The translations under genes were made by a program, and so were the position numbers. A DNA stretch of 38,101 nucleotides from an uncultured Gammaproteobacteria bacterium (lineage in GTDB: Bacteria; Pseudomonadota; Gammaproteobacteria; Arenicellales; JAANXG01). Numbering within the stretch: position 1 is the first letter of the stretch; every line of letters begins with the position of its first letter. The notes under the pieces were generated by a model, which was not told the DNA's origin, searched no databases, and saw only the letters and a program-made list of their open reading frames with translations. The stretch spans positions 1-38,101 of the forward strand of contig CAMYMN010000037.1 in NCBI GenBank assembly GCA_947259395.1, read 5' to 3'. Below, piece after piece: positions 26,287 to 34,014 of the stretch.

Positions 26287-26985
26287 TTAGTCAGGCTGCC
26301 AGCGATATCCCACCCCAAAAACGGTTTGAATCATCGAAAAAGCAGGATCCACCTCTTTAAATTTCTTACGGATCCGCCGGACGTAACCATTGATTGTATT
26401 GCGTTCCACGTAACTCTGCCGGGTCACCTGCATCAGGTTTTCGTAGGTCTTCACGTGGCCTGGCCGACGCGCCAGCGACTCCACCAGCCAGAACTCCGTC
26501 AACGTAAGGTTAATTTCCTTTCCATCCCAGCGCACCGACATGCTGTTGGGGTCGACCTGCAACGAACCCAGCCGCAATACCGCCTCTAACTCCGTCGTTT
26601 TGGTGTGCAGGGTGTCGACGATGCGGAAAAGAGAACTGACCCGAACCGACAGAAATTGGAGGTTGACCGGCTTGGTGATGTAATCCCATGCATCCAACCT
26701 GAGTCCGGAGACGCGGTCGATATCGCTATCCCGGGCAGTGAGAAAAATTATCGGCAACTTGGGTGCGAGGGCGCGCAGATCGCGGCACAGGTCAAATCCC
26801 CCGTCCATCTCGTCCTCCAACATGATGTCGAGGATCGCCAGATCGGGAAGACTTTGACGCATCCCCGCCATGGCCTCGGGGCGGTTGCCATAGGCGGTGA
26901 CTTGATATCCATTCGCGACCAGTGCATCGACATAGTTCTCGCGCTGATCGGCGTCGTCCTCAACTATCGCGATGGTTCGAGACAT
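26287..26985 (-). CDS. pdsR: Response regulator, dedicated-sortase type (PdsR-like)
   Basis: A 232-residue OmpR-type regulator. The receiver domain has D53 (LAILDIML) as phosphoacceptor, T83 (FLTARD) and K105 (ITKPVN), preceded by the acidic pair E9-D10. The DNA-binding winged helix occupies about 135-230 (LTLTEFWLVESLARRPGHVKT, NTINGYVRRIRKKF, FGVGYRW). It is cotranscribed with the kinase. The AT-rich palindrome at 27014-27058 just upstream is the obvious candidate for autoregulation. The insertion in the receiver after ILDIMLEDEMDGGFDL is characteristic of this pair's subgroup as I recall it. Confidence 0.78.
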   Translation of the reverse strand: MSRTIAIVEDDADQRENYVDALVANGYQVTAYGNRPEAMAGMRQSLPDLAILDIMLEDEMDGGFDLCRDLRALAPKLPIIFLTARDSDIDRVSGLRLDAWDYITKPVNLQFLSVRVSSLFRIVDTLHTKTTELEAVLRLGSLQVDPNSMSVRWDGKEINLTLTEFWLVESLARRPGHVKTYENLMQVTRQSYVERNTINGYVRRIRKKFKEVDPAFSMIQTVFGVGYRWQPD

Positions 26986-27013
26986 AGAATGAAGATATCT
27001 TTATAAAGTACCA

Positions 27014-27058
27014 ATATAACAGATAATTAATAGAGTCTATTAATGTAATTTGTTATAT
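27014..27058. promoter_or_regulatory. Nested AT-rich palindromes between pdsR and the divergent small gene
   Basis: ATTAATAGA-G-TCTATTAAT is a perfect 9-bp-arm palindrome (27026-27044). Outside it ATATAACA (27014-27021) and TGTTATAT (27051-27058) are exact inverse copies. The position, 29-73 bases from the pdsR start, fits an operator. Which protein binds is not known; PdsR is the simplest guess. Confidence 0.6.
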
Positions 27059-27162
27059 CTGTATACCATCTAATTGCCATAGTTTTCACCCTTTTTAGAC
27101 ACGCGGTTTGTCTTTAATTAGCACTCATAGAACCCCGATTTGTAGCGTGTTTAAGGTGTTGT

Positions 27163-27390
27163 ATGAGCCGATATGTATTTGTTCCACTGACTGACGAAAT
27201 ATTGTACGAACATCCCGAATTGATCAATGGGCCCATCGTACCGTATCGCGCGGGCGGCGAGTGTTATCACTGGCTGTCCGTAGAGCTCAATCCCGAAGAC
27301 GAGCCGCTGCCGAAGACCAAGCCACGCGTGAAACGCGGCAATTCCGTGTTTCCATCGATACCCCCGCGCCTCATCGCGCATTCCCACTGA
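27163..27390 (+). CDS. Small conserved hypothetical protein
   Basis: A 75-residue acidic/polar protein, MSRYVFVPLTDEILYEHPELINGPIVPY, with a proline- and lysine-rich tail (KTKPRVKRGNSVFPSIPPRL). I recall similar small proteins in other gammaproteobacteria but no function. The ATG has TAAGG nine bases upstream. It is transcribed away from pdsR and shares its intergenic palindromes, so it could be a target of that regulator. Confidence 0.6.
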   Translation: MSRYVFVPLTDEILYEHPELINGPIVPYRAGGECYHWLSVELNPEDEPLPKTKPRVKRGNSVFPSIPPRLIAHSH

Positions 27391-27599
27391 CACCCGGCGC
27401 CAACCGGTGACCATGCCCACCGAATCCGGTGGCGTTAGGCATTGGAGCCTAGCACAAACTGACGGCTGAGCTACCTGCCTCATGCCAGGGAATTCGTCTA
27501 AGTATGTCGGCCGGAACTCATTAGTTATAGTGTGTTGGCCGTTACGTGCAACAACATAGGTGTGCGCCGGCTTCAGCCCACTCCATCGGTTTTACTCGG
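27391..27599. other. Intergenic stretch with a small hairpin
   Basis: A CCACCG/CGGTGG hairpin at 27417-27432 follows the small gene but has no T-run, so it is at most a weak terminator. Nothing else is recognised before repeat copy D. Confidence 0.45.
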
Positions 27600-27773
27600 A
27601 GTTGGCTTTATCGCGACGCTGGTTCGGTCTCGAACGCCTGCAGCTGCGCTTCACAATCCATAACTACGGCTTTTGCATTTCGCTCCAGCCGGCGTCTTGC
27701 CGCCCGAGCTTGCGGCTACGCGCAGGACAAGTCCCGTCGCTGATAATCCGGGGTCCTTGGTGCAATTTACGGG
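27600..27773 (+). repeat. Dispersed repeat copy D, diverged and inverted relative to copy B
   Basis: Segments GGTCTCGAACGCCTGCA, TTGCATTTCGCTCCAGC, GCTACGCGCAGGACAA, GTCCCGTCGCTG and GGTCCTTGGTGCAATTTACGGG (split across the copy) match the reverse complement of copy B and the forward strand of fragment C in the same order. The right end GGTGCAATTTACGGG (27759-27773) is a diverged terminal repeat. The left end is no longer clear. No gene starts at this end. Confidence 0.65.
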
Positions 27774-27936
27774 TCAGCTCCGCCGCGGCATCTGGAAGGC
27801 GAGCGCATACCGCACGACGGAATTCCCATATGTTCCGCGAGAAATCTTCATCCAACTGCTGCCGCCGAGCGAGCGGCCAACAACGTACCGAGAATCCCTA
27901 TTTAATTAGCCCAATCCGACCGTCTGTCTGATTTAG

Positions 27937-27967
27937 TTTACGTGGGATATATTCCCACCGATATAAT
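27937..27967 (+). promoter_or_regulatory. Promoter with an overlapping palindromic operator for the Crp/Fnr gene
   Basis: TTTACG (27937) and TATAAT (27962-27967) can serve as -35 and -10 elements with a 19-base spacer. Between them lies the perfect palindrome GTGGGA-TATAT-TCCCAC (27942-27958), which is well placed for repression or autoregulation. It does not match the TTGAT-N4-ATCAA box of Fnr. Confidence 0.5.
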
Positions 27968-28054
27968 CATTATGGCTGGTCAGCTTGCCCGCGACGCAAT
28001 TGCGAGTCTAGTCATCGTTGCACGGATCAACATGACACCACAGGAGACGGAAGT

Positions 28055-28741
28055 TTGAGAGAGCAACAGCGGTATGTACTGTATTGGGACCAATTTTTTC
28101 CTTGTTTGTCGAACAGCAAAGATGAGGCTATTGTGCGGTTTAAGCGGTGTGCACGCATCGTAACTCTTCGTGAACATGAGCTGGTGTTTCATTTAGGTTC
28201 GCCCTGTGAGAATTATCTATTGGTGGTGGAGGGCAGGGTAAAGGTGCTGATGATTTCTAAGACGGGTCGGGAAATGCTGTTGTATCACGTAGGGCCCGGC
28301 GAGTCTTGCGTGCTAACAACCTCCTGTTTATTGGCGGGTGAACCATATCCGGCCAAGGGCGTAGCAGAAAGTACGGTGACTGCATTCGCGGTAAGCAAAT
28401 ACGAATTTAATGATGCATTGAAAAAATCGCCCGCATTTCAGCATTTTGTTGTCACCAAACTGGGCAAACGATTTGCGTCGCTGATAATACGGATGAGCGA
28501 AGTGGCGTTCGGCTCAATTGCCGGGCGTATGGCGCAAGTTCTATTGCAGCAACAGTGCACAGGAAACGGGGTCAAAGCGACTCATCAAGGCCTCGCGGTG
28601 GAGATGGGGACGGCTCGCGAAGTGGTGTCGCGGCAATTGAAGGATTTCGAATCTCAGGGATGGGTACGACTGCGCCGCGGCTACATCGAAATAATTGACG
28701 AGTCTGCCTTGCAAGGCATGCTGGCCCGCACGGGAAATTAA
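28055..28741 (+). CDS. Crp/Fnr-family transcriptional regulator
   Basis: The 228-residue protein has a cyclic-nucleotide-binding-like beta barrel (about 30-125; VTLREHELVFHLGSPCENYLLVVEGRVKV) and a C-terminal winged helix with GLAVEMGTAREVVSRQLKDFESQGWVRLRRGYIEI. The cAMP-contact residues of Crp and the four-cysteine cluster of Fnr are not present, so the signal is unknown. The start is TTG 28055 with GGAGA about ten bases upstream. It stands alone, preceded by its own promoter and palindrome. Confidence 0.85.
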   Translation: MREQQRYVLYWDQFFPCLSNSKDEAIVRFKRCARIVTLREHELVFHLGSPCENYLLVVEGRVKVLMISKTGREMLLYHVGPGESCVLTTSCLLAGEPYPAKGVAESTVTAFAVSKYEFNDALKKSPAFQHFVVTKLGKRFASLIIRMSEVAFGSIAGRMAQVLLQQQCTGNGVKATHQGLAVEMGTAREVVSRQLKDFESQGWVRLRRGYIEIIDESALQGMLARTGN

Positions 28742-28804
28742 CGCCAGCGCTTGCGGGAGTGCTTCGTATCTGGGTTGCCGTGGTAACGGGGAGGCATTAT
28801 TTTA

Positions 28805-28820
28805 CATAATATACATTATG
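28805..28820. promoter_or_regulatory. CATAAT-ATAC-ATTATG palindrome
   Basis: Six-base perfect arms in the gap between the Crp/Fnr gene and the ATPase gene. It resembles ACATAATATTATGT at 30150-30163 on the other side of the ATPase gene. The rest of 28742-28964 shows no gene. Confidence 0.4.
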
Positions 28821-28964
28821 CGAAGTAGACACTATATCACTTCCTGCGCGTCCATGCCCCCTCCCGCGATGTGCCCATCGCAGATTATTCCAAGTCGATC
28901 TGCTGAAATCGCCCAGGTAGCGCACCTTGGGCCGAGTTAAGCCCCGATACCACCCACGCTAAAT

Positions 28965-30092
28965 TCAAATCTCCCGCAAATACGCGGCCAACACCGGATC
29001 AACCGGTTCCCATACGCCATCTTCACTTTGCTGGATGAGATCTTCCCGTTCGAGCACCCCTTTTGCTTGCAGCCCGGTCGATGCCGCCAGGCGCACTTGG
29101 CGCAAGAATTCCTGTCCCGCCGGATGCGGAGTCGGTTGGCGCGCGATCGCCGCGAGCATCGCGCGCTGGGCCAGGCTGAGTTCAAGCACGCGGGTCGCAA
29201 CGCGGCGTTTGTTTTCCTCGACATAGCGGGCCCAAGCGGTGTCGATATCCGCCACGCTCGGCGGACGCCGCACACCCCACAGGTGGCCACACAGTGCGTT
29301 CACGTAGTACGGATGACGCAGCGTGACCGTGAGAATGTGCTCAATCGCTTCGCCGGATAGCGGCTTTTTCCATCGCCCACGACCCGCATTCGACAGGAAC
29401 GATGTGTAGTGCTCCGGGCCGATTCGTTCCAGGCTCATCCGGTCACACAGGTGATATAGCGGCCGGTCGGGATCTTCAAACATGGCCGCCAGCAGATGCC
29501 GCTCGCTGCCCGCGAACACGAAGGCGACGTGCCGGGTGCGTTCCGCTGCGTGGCGTACCGCTCCCTCGAGGGCCATATGGTCCTTTAATGTCGCGAGCTG
29601 CTGAAATTCATCGCACACGAACATGACGCGCCGTTTGCGTTCGACCGCAATACGATCAAGGCCTTTCAGCGCCGCTTCCACGGTCTCGCTGGGACTCTCG
29701 CCGGACCCCAGCTTCAACGTGACGCCGTCATCGCTCAGCACCAGCTCCGGTTTCAATGTCGCGAAGGCTTTTTTTAGCTTATCGAGGATGCGCCGATTCT
29801 TGGGTAGCAGCTGCGCCGTGGCCTCGCTGACCGCCTGCCGCAGTCTGACCTCCAGGGCCTCAGCGTCGTGGACGACTAGAAGATCGAGCGCCACGGTCAG
29901 CACCGGTTGGCGACGGCGCTTGAGATCCAGCGCAACCTGTTCGATAACGCTGGTCTTGCCCATCCGTCGGCGCGCGGACAACCAGGTATGGCGGCCGCGC
30001 TGCACGTTGTCGGCTAGCCGTTTTCGCTCGGCTTCACGATTGCAGTGGGCGGCGCCGACGGCGATTCCTAGCGGAAACAGGTCTAGATCCAT
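28965..30092 (-). CDS. AAA/ATPase_2-type (STAND-like) ATP-binding protein
   Basis: A 375-residue soluble P-loop ATPase. Walker A is in SARRRMGKTS (39-48) and Walker B in VMFVCDEFQQL (156-165), followed by a sensor block FVFAGSERHLL and a C-terminal winged-helix-like part (YVNALCGHLW ... LVEREDLIQQSEDGVWEPVDPVLAAYLREI). This order fits the ATPase_2 family seen in archaea and scattered bacteria, whose role is mostly unknown. It is a single gene with no effector domain attached, flanked by similar AT-rich palindromes. Composition of the gene is GC-rich while its promoter is AT-rich, suggesting a mobile or recently acquired unit; that is inference. Confidence 0.75.
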   Translation of the reverse strand: MDLDLFPLGIAVGAAHCNREAERKRLADNVQRGRHTWLSARRRMGKTSVIEQVALDLKRRRQPVLTVALDLLVVHDAEALEVRLRQAVSEATAQLLPKNRRILDKLKKAFATLKPELVLSDDGVTLKLGSGESPSETVEAALKGLDRIAVERKRRVMFVCDEFQQLATLKDHMALEGAVRHAAERTRHVAFVFAGSERHLLAAMFEDPDRPLYHLCDRMSLERIGPEHYTSFLSNAGRGRWKKPLSGEAIEHILTVTLRHPYYVNALCGHLWGVRRPPSVADIDTAWARYVEENKRRVATRVLELSLAQRAMLAAIARQPTPHPAGQEFLRQVRLAASTGLQAKGVLEREDLIQQSEDGVWEPVDPVLAAYLREI

Positions 30093-30149
30093 GTCGATAC
30101 GATCAACCTGACTGAAAACTTGTAATAATACGTGACGTATAATTATGCA

Positions 30150-30163
30150 ACATAATATTATGT
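30150..30163. promoter_or_regulatory. ACATAATATTATGT perfect palindrome upstream of the ATPase gene
   Basis: A 14-bp palindrome 58 bases before the ATPase start, in an AT-rich stretch that also holds ATACG-TGA-CGTAT. It is likely part of the gene's promoter or an operator. Confidence 0.5.
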
Positions 30164-30207
30164 GATAGCAAGTAGTGTTACGTCGCTACCGGCGTCTGGG
30201 AAAAGTC

Positions 30208-30316
30208 GGGTCGGATCCAATCCTCGATTCGATGTCCTTCGATGAGATACGAGACCTTACTGCGAAACTCGGCTGCGACCCCGCTTTTTAAAAAAGCGCA
30301 TATCGACTTGCCGATA
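30208..30316 (+). repeat. Short dispersed repeat, copy 1 (GGGTCGGAxCCAAT type)
   Basis: Starts GGGTCGGATCCAAT, contains GATACGAGAC and AAACTCGGCT, and aligns almost without gaps to 34267-34375. A CGCTTTTTAAAAAAGCG hairpin lies near its end (30282-30298). It resembles the palindromic repeats associated with IS200-like/REP transposases; no transposase is nearby. Confidence 0.65.
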
Positions 30317-30386
30317 CTATCCCCGGCATTCACCATTCAAACACCACGGAGGACTGTGCAAGTTAATTGGCCTCGTTGTGCGTGGA

Positions 30387-30710
30387 TTACCCCTTTGGGT
30401 TGATTTCAATAATATTGTCCGACTTACGTATTTTTTGTTTTGACTCTTTTGTCTTTTCAAGTAAATGCGGAGATACATTCCATTTTTGACCGTCCTCGGT
30501 GAGAACGGTGACCGTTTTCTTATTGTACTGAACTAGGACTCCTGTAACTTCGCCGCGCCCCGGTGGTGAAAATGAAACTTTCTCTCCGACACTAAATTCC
30601 AGCATCTCTGCGTGCGCTCGCATTGACTCCAGGAATTTGAGCCTTTCCACGATTCGATGATTGAGATCAATCAGCTCTTTTTCGGTCAATTTGTCGATAT
30701 CAATTTTCAT
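30387..30710 (-). CDS. Small conserved protein, SH3/KOW-like fold inferred
   Basis: The 107-residue protein begins MKIDIDKLTEKELIDLNHRIVERLKFLE, a helical segment, followed by a small beta-barrel-like part, FSVGEKVSFSPPGRGEVTGVLVQYNKKTVTVLTEDGQKWNVSPHLL, of the kind seen in nucleic-acid-binding KOW or Tudor-like folds. The tail is lysine-rich. I have seen the same start and barrel in proteins of many proteobacteria but know of no assigned function. Monocistronic; flanked by repeats on both sides. Confidence 0.72.
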   Translation of the reverse strand: MKIDIDKLTEKELIDLNHRIVERLKFLESMRAHAEMLEFSVGEKVSFSPPGRGEVTGVLVQYNKKTVTVLTEDGQKWNVSPHLLEKTKESKQKIRKSDNIIEINPKG

Positions 30711-30780
30711 TTTCTATCATCTCGGTACGTGATGACCTATTATGCCGAACACAGAGAATTTTGGGGACCGGTAGATTCCG

Positions 30781-30885
30781 AATTGCGGGGACTGTCTACT
30801 TGATGTGTGCGACTTGGCCGGGAGCTCTAGCAACGCAATCTCGAACGCATACGCACATCGAATTAAGTAAACTGTCCCCCGAATT
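30781..30885. repeat. 105-bp imperfect inverted-repeat unit downstream of pgl
   Basis: The ends AATTGCGGGGACTGTCTACT (30781) and AAGTAAACTGTCCCCCGAAT (ending 30885) are complementary at 17 of 21 positions. A half-copy, AATTTTGGGGACCGGTAGATT, precedes the left end at 30758. GGGGACAGT-type ends of this kind are familiar from REP/IS200-like non-autonomous elements. As a hairpin it could also end transcripts from pgl or the 107-residue gene. Confidence 0.6.
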
Positions 30886-30926
30886 GCCAGCTGCGAACAC
30901 CAACGGGGCGCACTCGCGATCCGGCG

Positions 30927-31628
30927 TTATGAGGGCGCTGGTGCGGCAGAGTCGTCAACGAACACGTCGACGCCCCTCGTTGGTGTCACGGATCGAATCG
31001 GCAGATCGGCGCCGTGTCGCAGCCGCGTAACGGCGTCGCGTTTCTCTTTGCCCACGACAATCAAATGAACCGAGTACGATCGTCTCAGGCGCGCTGCGCT
31101 CAACGTTACCCTAGAGGCAGGTGGCTTGGACGCCGCGTGGACAGCCAGCACGTCAGGTGCATCAGGCTGGTCACCTAGCGGATTGCCCGGGAACAAGCTG
31201 GCCGTGTGGCCATCTTCGCCTAAACCGAGTAGCGTCAGATCGAACGCCCCTACCCTCTCGATTTCGCGTGCGTACGTCGTTGCGCCTGCGTTCGCTCCAA
31301 GTTCGGCGGGGATCGTATGAATCTGGCCGGCGGGGATAGGTACGTAATCGAGCCAGACTTCGCGGGCCATGGTGTCATTGCGCTGCGGATGGCCGACCGG
31401 GAGACAACGTTCATCACTGAAGTACACGCGCCATTGATTCCACGGCGTATCAAGTTCAACGAGTTGTGCGTAGATTGACCGAGGAGTCGAACCGCCTGCG
31501 AGCACAACGAGAAAGCTCCCAGCGGCGGCAATCGCCCGCGCAGCTTCAGCGGTGATAGCGTTAACCACGGCCTCGACCAGCTCATCAACGTTCGCATAGA
31601 CGTGCCAACGCAGCCGAAACTCGCTCAC
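30927..31628 (-). CDS. pgl: 6-phosphogluconolactonase
   Basis: Hydrolyses 6-phosphogluconolactone, the second step of the oxidative pentose phosphate pathway. The SOL/DevB signatures are present: VVLAGGSTPRSIYAQL, VYFSDERCLPVGHPQRNDTMA, and LGLGEDGHTASLFPGNP. The length of 233 residues is normal. The GTG start overlaps the zwf stop as GTGA. Last gene of the gnd-zwf-pgl operon. Confidence 0.92.
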   Translation of the reverse strand: MSEFRLRWHVYANVDELVEAVVNAITAEAARAIAAAGSFLVVLAGGSTPRSIYAQLVELDTPWNQWRVYFSDERCLPVGHPQRNDTMAREVWLDYVPIPAGQIHTIPAELGANAGATTYAREIERVGAFDLTLLGLGEDGHTASLFPGNPLGDQPDAPDVLAVHAASKPPASRVTLSAARLRRSYSVHLIVVGKEKRDAVTRLRHGADLPIRSVTPTRGVDVFVDDSAAPAPS

Positions 31629-33094
31629 AACGCATTACGCCAGGACTGATACCGCTTCTCGAACAAAATACTGTGCTCCTTGGGGCCCCAGCTGCCCGCG
31701 GGGTAAGTATAGAGACGCTCGCGCGTCCGGTTCCAATGTTCGAGTACGGGTTCGATCACCTGCCACGCCATCTCCACTTCGTCGAACCTAATGAACAGGC
31801 TCTGGTCGCCCTCTATCACATCCAAAAGCAGCGTGGCATAGGCGTCCAGCCGTTGCTCGTGTTCGGCCCGATAGTCCGTATCGACCCGCAGCACTCTGGG
31901 CGTCATCACCAAACCGGGCGCGCGCGCGTACAGCTCAAAGTGAATACTCTCCTCCGGCTGGATGGCGAGCACCAGCCAGTTCGGATCCACGTCTTCGCAC
32001 GGCGTGTCGCAGAAAAGCTGGTGCGGCGGATCCCGAAAGCGGATCGCCACGAGGGAGCGCTGCACCGCGAGCCGCTTGCCGCTGCGGAGATAAAACGGCA
32101 CCCCCTGCCATCGCCAGTTGTCAACGTGAAACCTGACCGCCGCATAGCTTTCCGTCATAGAATCAACAGACACGCCGGGCTCGTCTCTATAGGCCGGGAC
32201 CGTTGCCCCATTGATCTTGCCGGTCCCATATTGGGCACGCAGCGCAAAGTCATCGACTGACTCCGACGGTATCGTTCGGATCGATCTCAAAACCTTGATC
32301 TTTTCGTCACGCAACGTATCGGCGTCCAGATTAGCTGGCGGCTCCATAGCCACCAACGTGAGCACCTGGAGCAAATGATTCTGCACCATATCTCGCAACA
32401 TTCCGGAATGCTCGAAGTAGCCCGCCCGCTCGCCAATACCCGCTTGTTCGGCGAGCGTGATTTGCACGTGATCGACGTAGTGATGATTCCATAATGGCTC
32501 GATGACCGAATTAGCGAAGCGAAACACCAGCAGATTCTGCACGGTCTCCTTACCCAGATAGTGATCGATCCGATAGATCTGCTGTTCTTGGTAATGGCGA
32601 TGCAGTTCAGCGTTAAGCTCGCGGGCGCTGGCGAGGTTCGTGCCGAAAGGTTTCTCAACGACAATTCGGTGTTGTCCCACGACGCTGTTGAGACCCGCGG
32701 CATCGAGATTGCGGACCACGTGTACAAAATCATCCGGAGGGATAGCCAGATAGAAAACAACGTTCTCGCACACACCTGGTCGCGGTTTGCTGATCTGCTC
32801 AAGCAGGCGCTGATAAGATACCGGATCCCTGTGATCCCCCTTTACATATTCAAAGCGTTCGACGAATCGACGGACCGTCGCAGCATCCAACTTCGCTCCG
32901 TAATGTGCAACCAGCACGGCATCGAGATGAACACGCCAGCGCTGCGTGTCCCAGTCACGACGAGCAAACGCCACCAGCCCCAGCGGTTCGTCGAGACGGC
33001 CCGTTAGCTCGAGGTGATACAGCGACGGCAATAACTTGGTGGTCACTAGATGACCCGCTGCACCAAATATCACGAAATGGCATGGCCCACTCAT
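31625..33094 (-). CDS. zwf: Glucose-6-phosphate 1-dehydrogenase
   Basis: Oxidises glucose-6-phosphate to the lactone and makes NADPH. The active-site signature RIDHYLGKE is intact and the 489-residue length is normal. The N-terminal dinucleotide loop reads FGAAGHLVTTKLLPSLY where GASGDLAKRKL-like sequences are usual; the D-to-H and following changes could alter cofactor preference. ATG overlaps the gnd stop (ATGA). It shares one operon with gnd and pgl, giving the whole oxidative branch in pathway-related order. Confidence 0.94.
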   Translation of the reverse strand: MSGPCHFVIFGAAGHLVTTKLLPSLYHLELTGRLDEPLGLVAFARRDWDTQRWRVHLDAVLVAHYGAKLDAATVRRFVERFEYVKGDHRDPVSYQRLLEQISKPRPGVCENVVFYLAIPPDDFVHVVRNLDAAGLNSVVGQHRIVVEKPFGTNLASARELNAELHRHYQEQQIYRIDHYLGKETVQNLLVFRFANSVIEPLWNHHYVDHVQITLAEQAGIGERAGYFEHSGMLRDMVQNHLLQVLTLVAMEPPANLDADTLRDEKIKVLRSIRTIPSESVDDFALRAQYGTGKINGATVPAYRDEPGVSVDSMTESYAAVRFHVDNWRWQGVPFYLRSGKRLAVQRSLVAIRFRDPPHQLFCDTPCEDVDPNWLVLAIQPEESIHFELYARAPGLVMTPRVLRVDTDYRAEHEQRLDAYATLLLDVIEGDQSLFIRFDEVEMAWQVIEPVLEHWNRTRERLYTYPAGSWGPKEHSILFEKRYQSWRNAL

Positions 33095-34014
33095 TCTTCA
33101 TCTGCCTTCTTCAACGCGTGTCCACCAAATTCCTGCCGCATCATTGCCAAGAGCTTGGCCGCGTAGTCGTGCCTACCTTGGCTTGCGAAGCGCATCATGA
33201 CAGCGGTGCTCATGACCGGAGTTGGAATGCCCTGCTCGATGGCCTCAATCGCGGTCCAACGCCCCTCGCCAGAGTCAGCGACGAACGGTTCGATATGCGC
33301 AAGCTCCTGATCCTGAGCCAAAAAATCGGCGGTGAGATCCAGCAGCCAGCTACGTACCACACTCCCGTGCCGCCACGTCTCTGCGATCTCCGCCAAATCC
33401 AGACTCATATCAGTGCGCGCCTGCATGACAGCGAAGCCCTCGGCGTAAGCCTGCATCATGCCGTACTCGATACCGTTATGAATCATCTTGACGAAGTGCC
33501 CGCTGCCGACGGGACCGGTGTGCAGCCAGCCGCGGTCAGGCGCCGGGGCCAATACCTTGAGCAACGGCATTACCTGCTCAAGAGCCTCTCGTGCCCCCCC
33601 GACCATCAGCGCATAGCCGTTTTCTAATCCCCATACCCCGCCAGATACACCGGCATCCACTAAATAAATGTTGCGCTCGCCCAGCACCAGGCCACGGCGC
33701 ATGGAATCCTTGAAGTACGAGTTGGCACCGTCGACCAGCACGTCTCCCGCCCCAAGCAGAATCTTCATCTGCTCAACGTAGGTCTCGGTCACCGCACCGG
33801 CGGGCAGCATTAACCACACAACGCGGGGTTGCTCGAGTTGTGACACCAGGTGCTCGGCTGAATCCGCCGTTATCAGCCCGCACTCAGCGGCAAGTTCTTG
33901 CATCGCGGCCGGATCGCGGGTGTACCCTACCACGTCAATGCCGCCGCGGCGCAACCGGCGCGCCATATTGCCGCCCATGCGGCCGAGCCCAATCATACCC
34001 AAACGCATTGCCAC
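33091..34014 (-). CDS. gnd: 6-phosphogluconate dehydrogenase, short YqeC-type
   Basis: A 307-residue decarboxylating dehydrogenase; the length marks the short class related to YqeC (GntZ), often NAD-dependent, as opposed to the 470-residue NADP class. Motifs: GLGRMGGNMARRL (Rossmann), DGANSYFKDSMRR, the substrate loop VSGGVWGLENGYALMVGG, and catalytic lysine in GHFVKMIHNGIEYGMMQAY. A very strong Shine-Dalgarno, GGAAGGAGGTGGCA, is read on the minus strand just before the ATG. It leads the gnd-zwf-pgl operon. Confidence 0.93.
   Translation of the reverse strand: MAMRLGMIGLGRMGGNMARRLRRGGIDVVGYTRDPAAMQELAAECGLITADSAEHLVSQLEQPRVVWLMLPAGAVTETYVEQMKILLGAGDVLVDGANSYFKDSMRRGLVLGERNIYLVDAGVSGGVWGLENGYALMVGGAREALEQVMPLLKVLAPAPDRGWLHTGPVGSGHFVKMIHNGIEYGMMQAYAEGFAVMQARTDMSLDLAEIAETWRHGSVVRSWLLDLTADFLAQDQELAHIEPFVADSGEGRWTAIEAIEQGIPTPVMSTAVMMRFASQGRHDYAAKLLAMMRQEFGGHALKKADEE

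Noticed and set aside
26281..26589. 102-codon plus-strand frame opposite the response regulator
   Set aside because: It lies entirely antisense to the DNA-binding domain of pdsR and has no support of its own.
31673..32260. 195-codon plus-strand frame opposite zwf
   Set aside because: It is antisense to a clear, complete zwf gene; typical of GC-rich codon bias, with no family features.
32905..33627. 240-codon plus-strand frame opposite zwf and gnd
   Set aside because: It is antisense to two well-supported genes and has no recognised domain.
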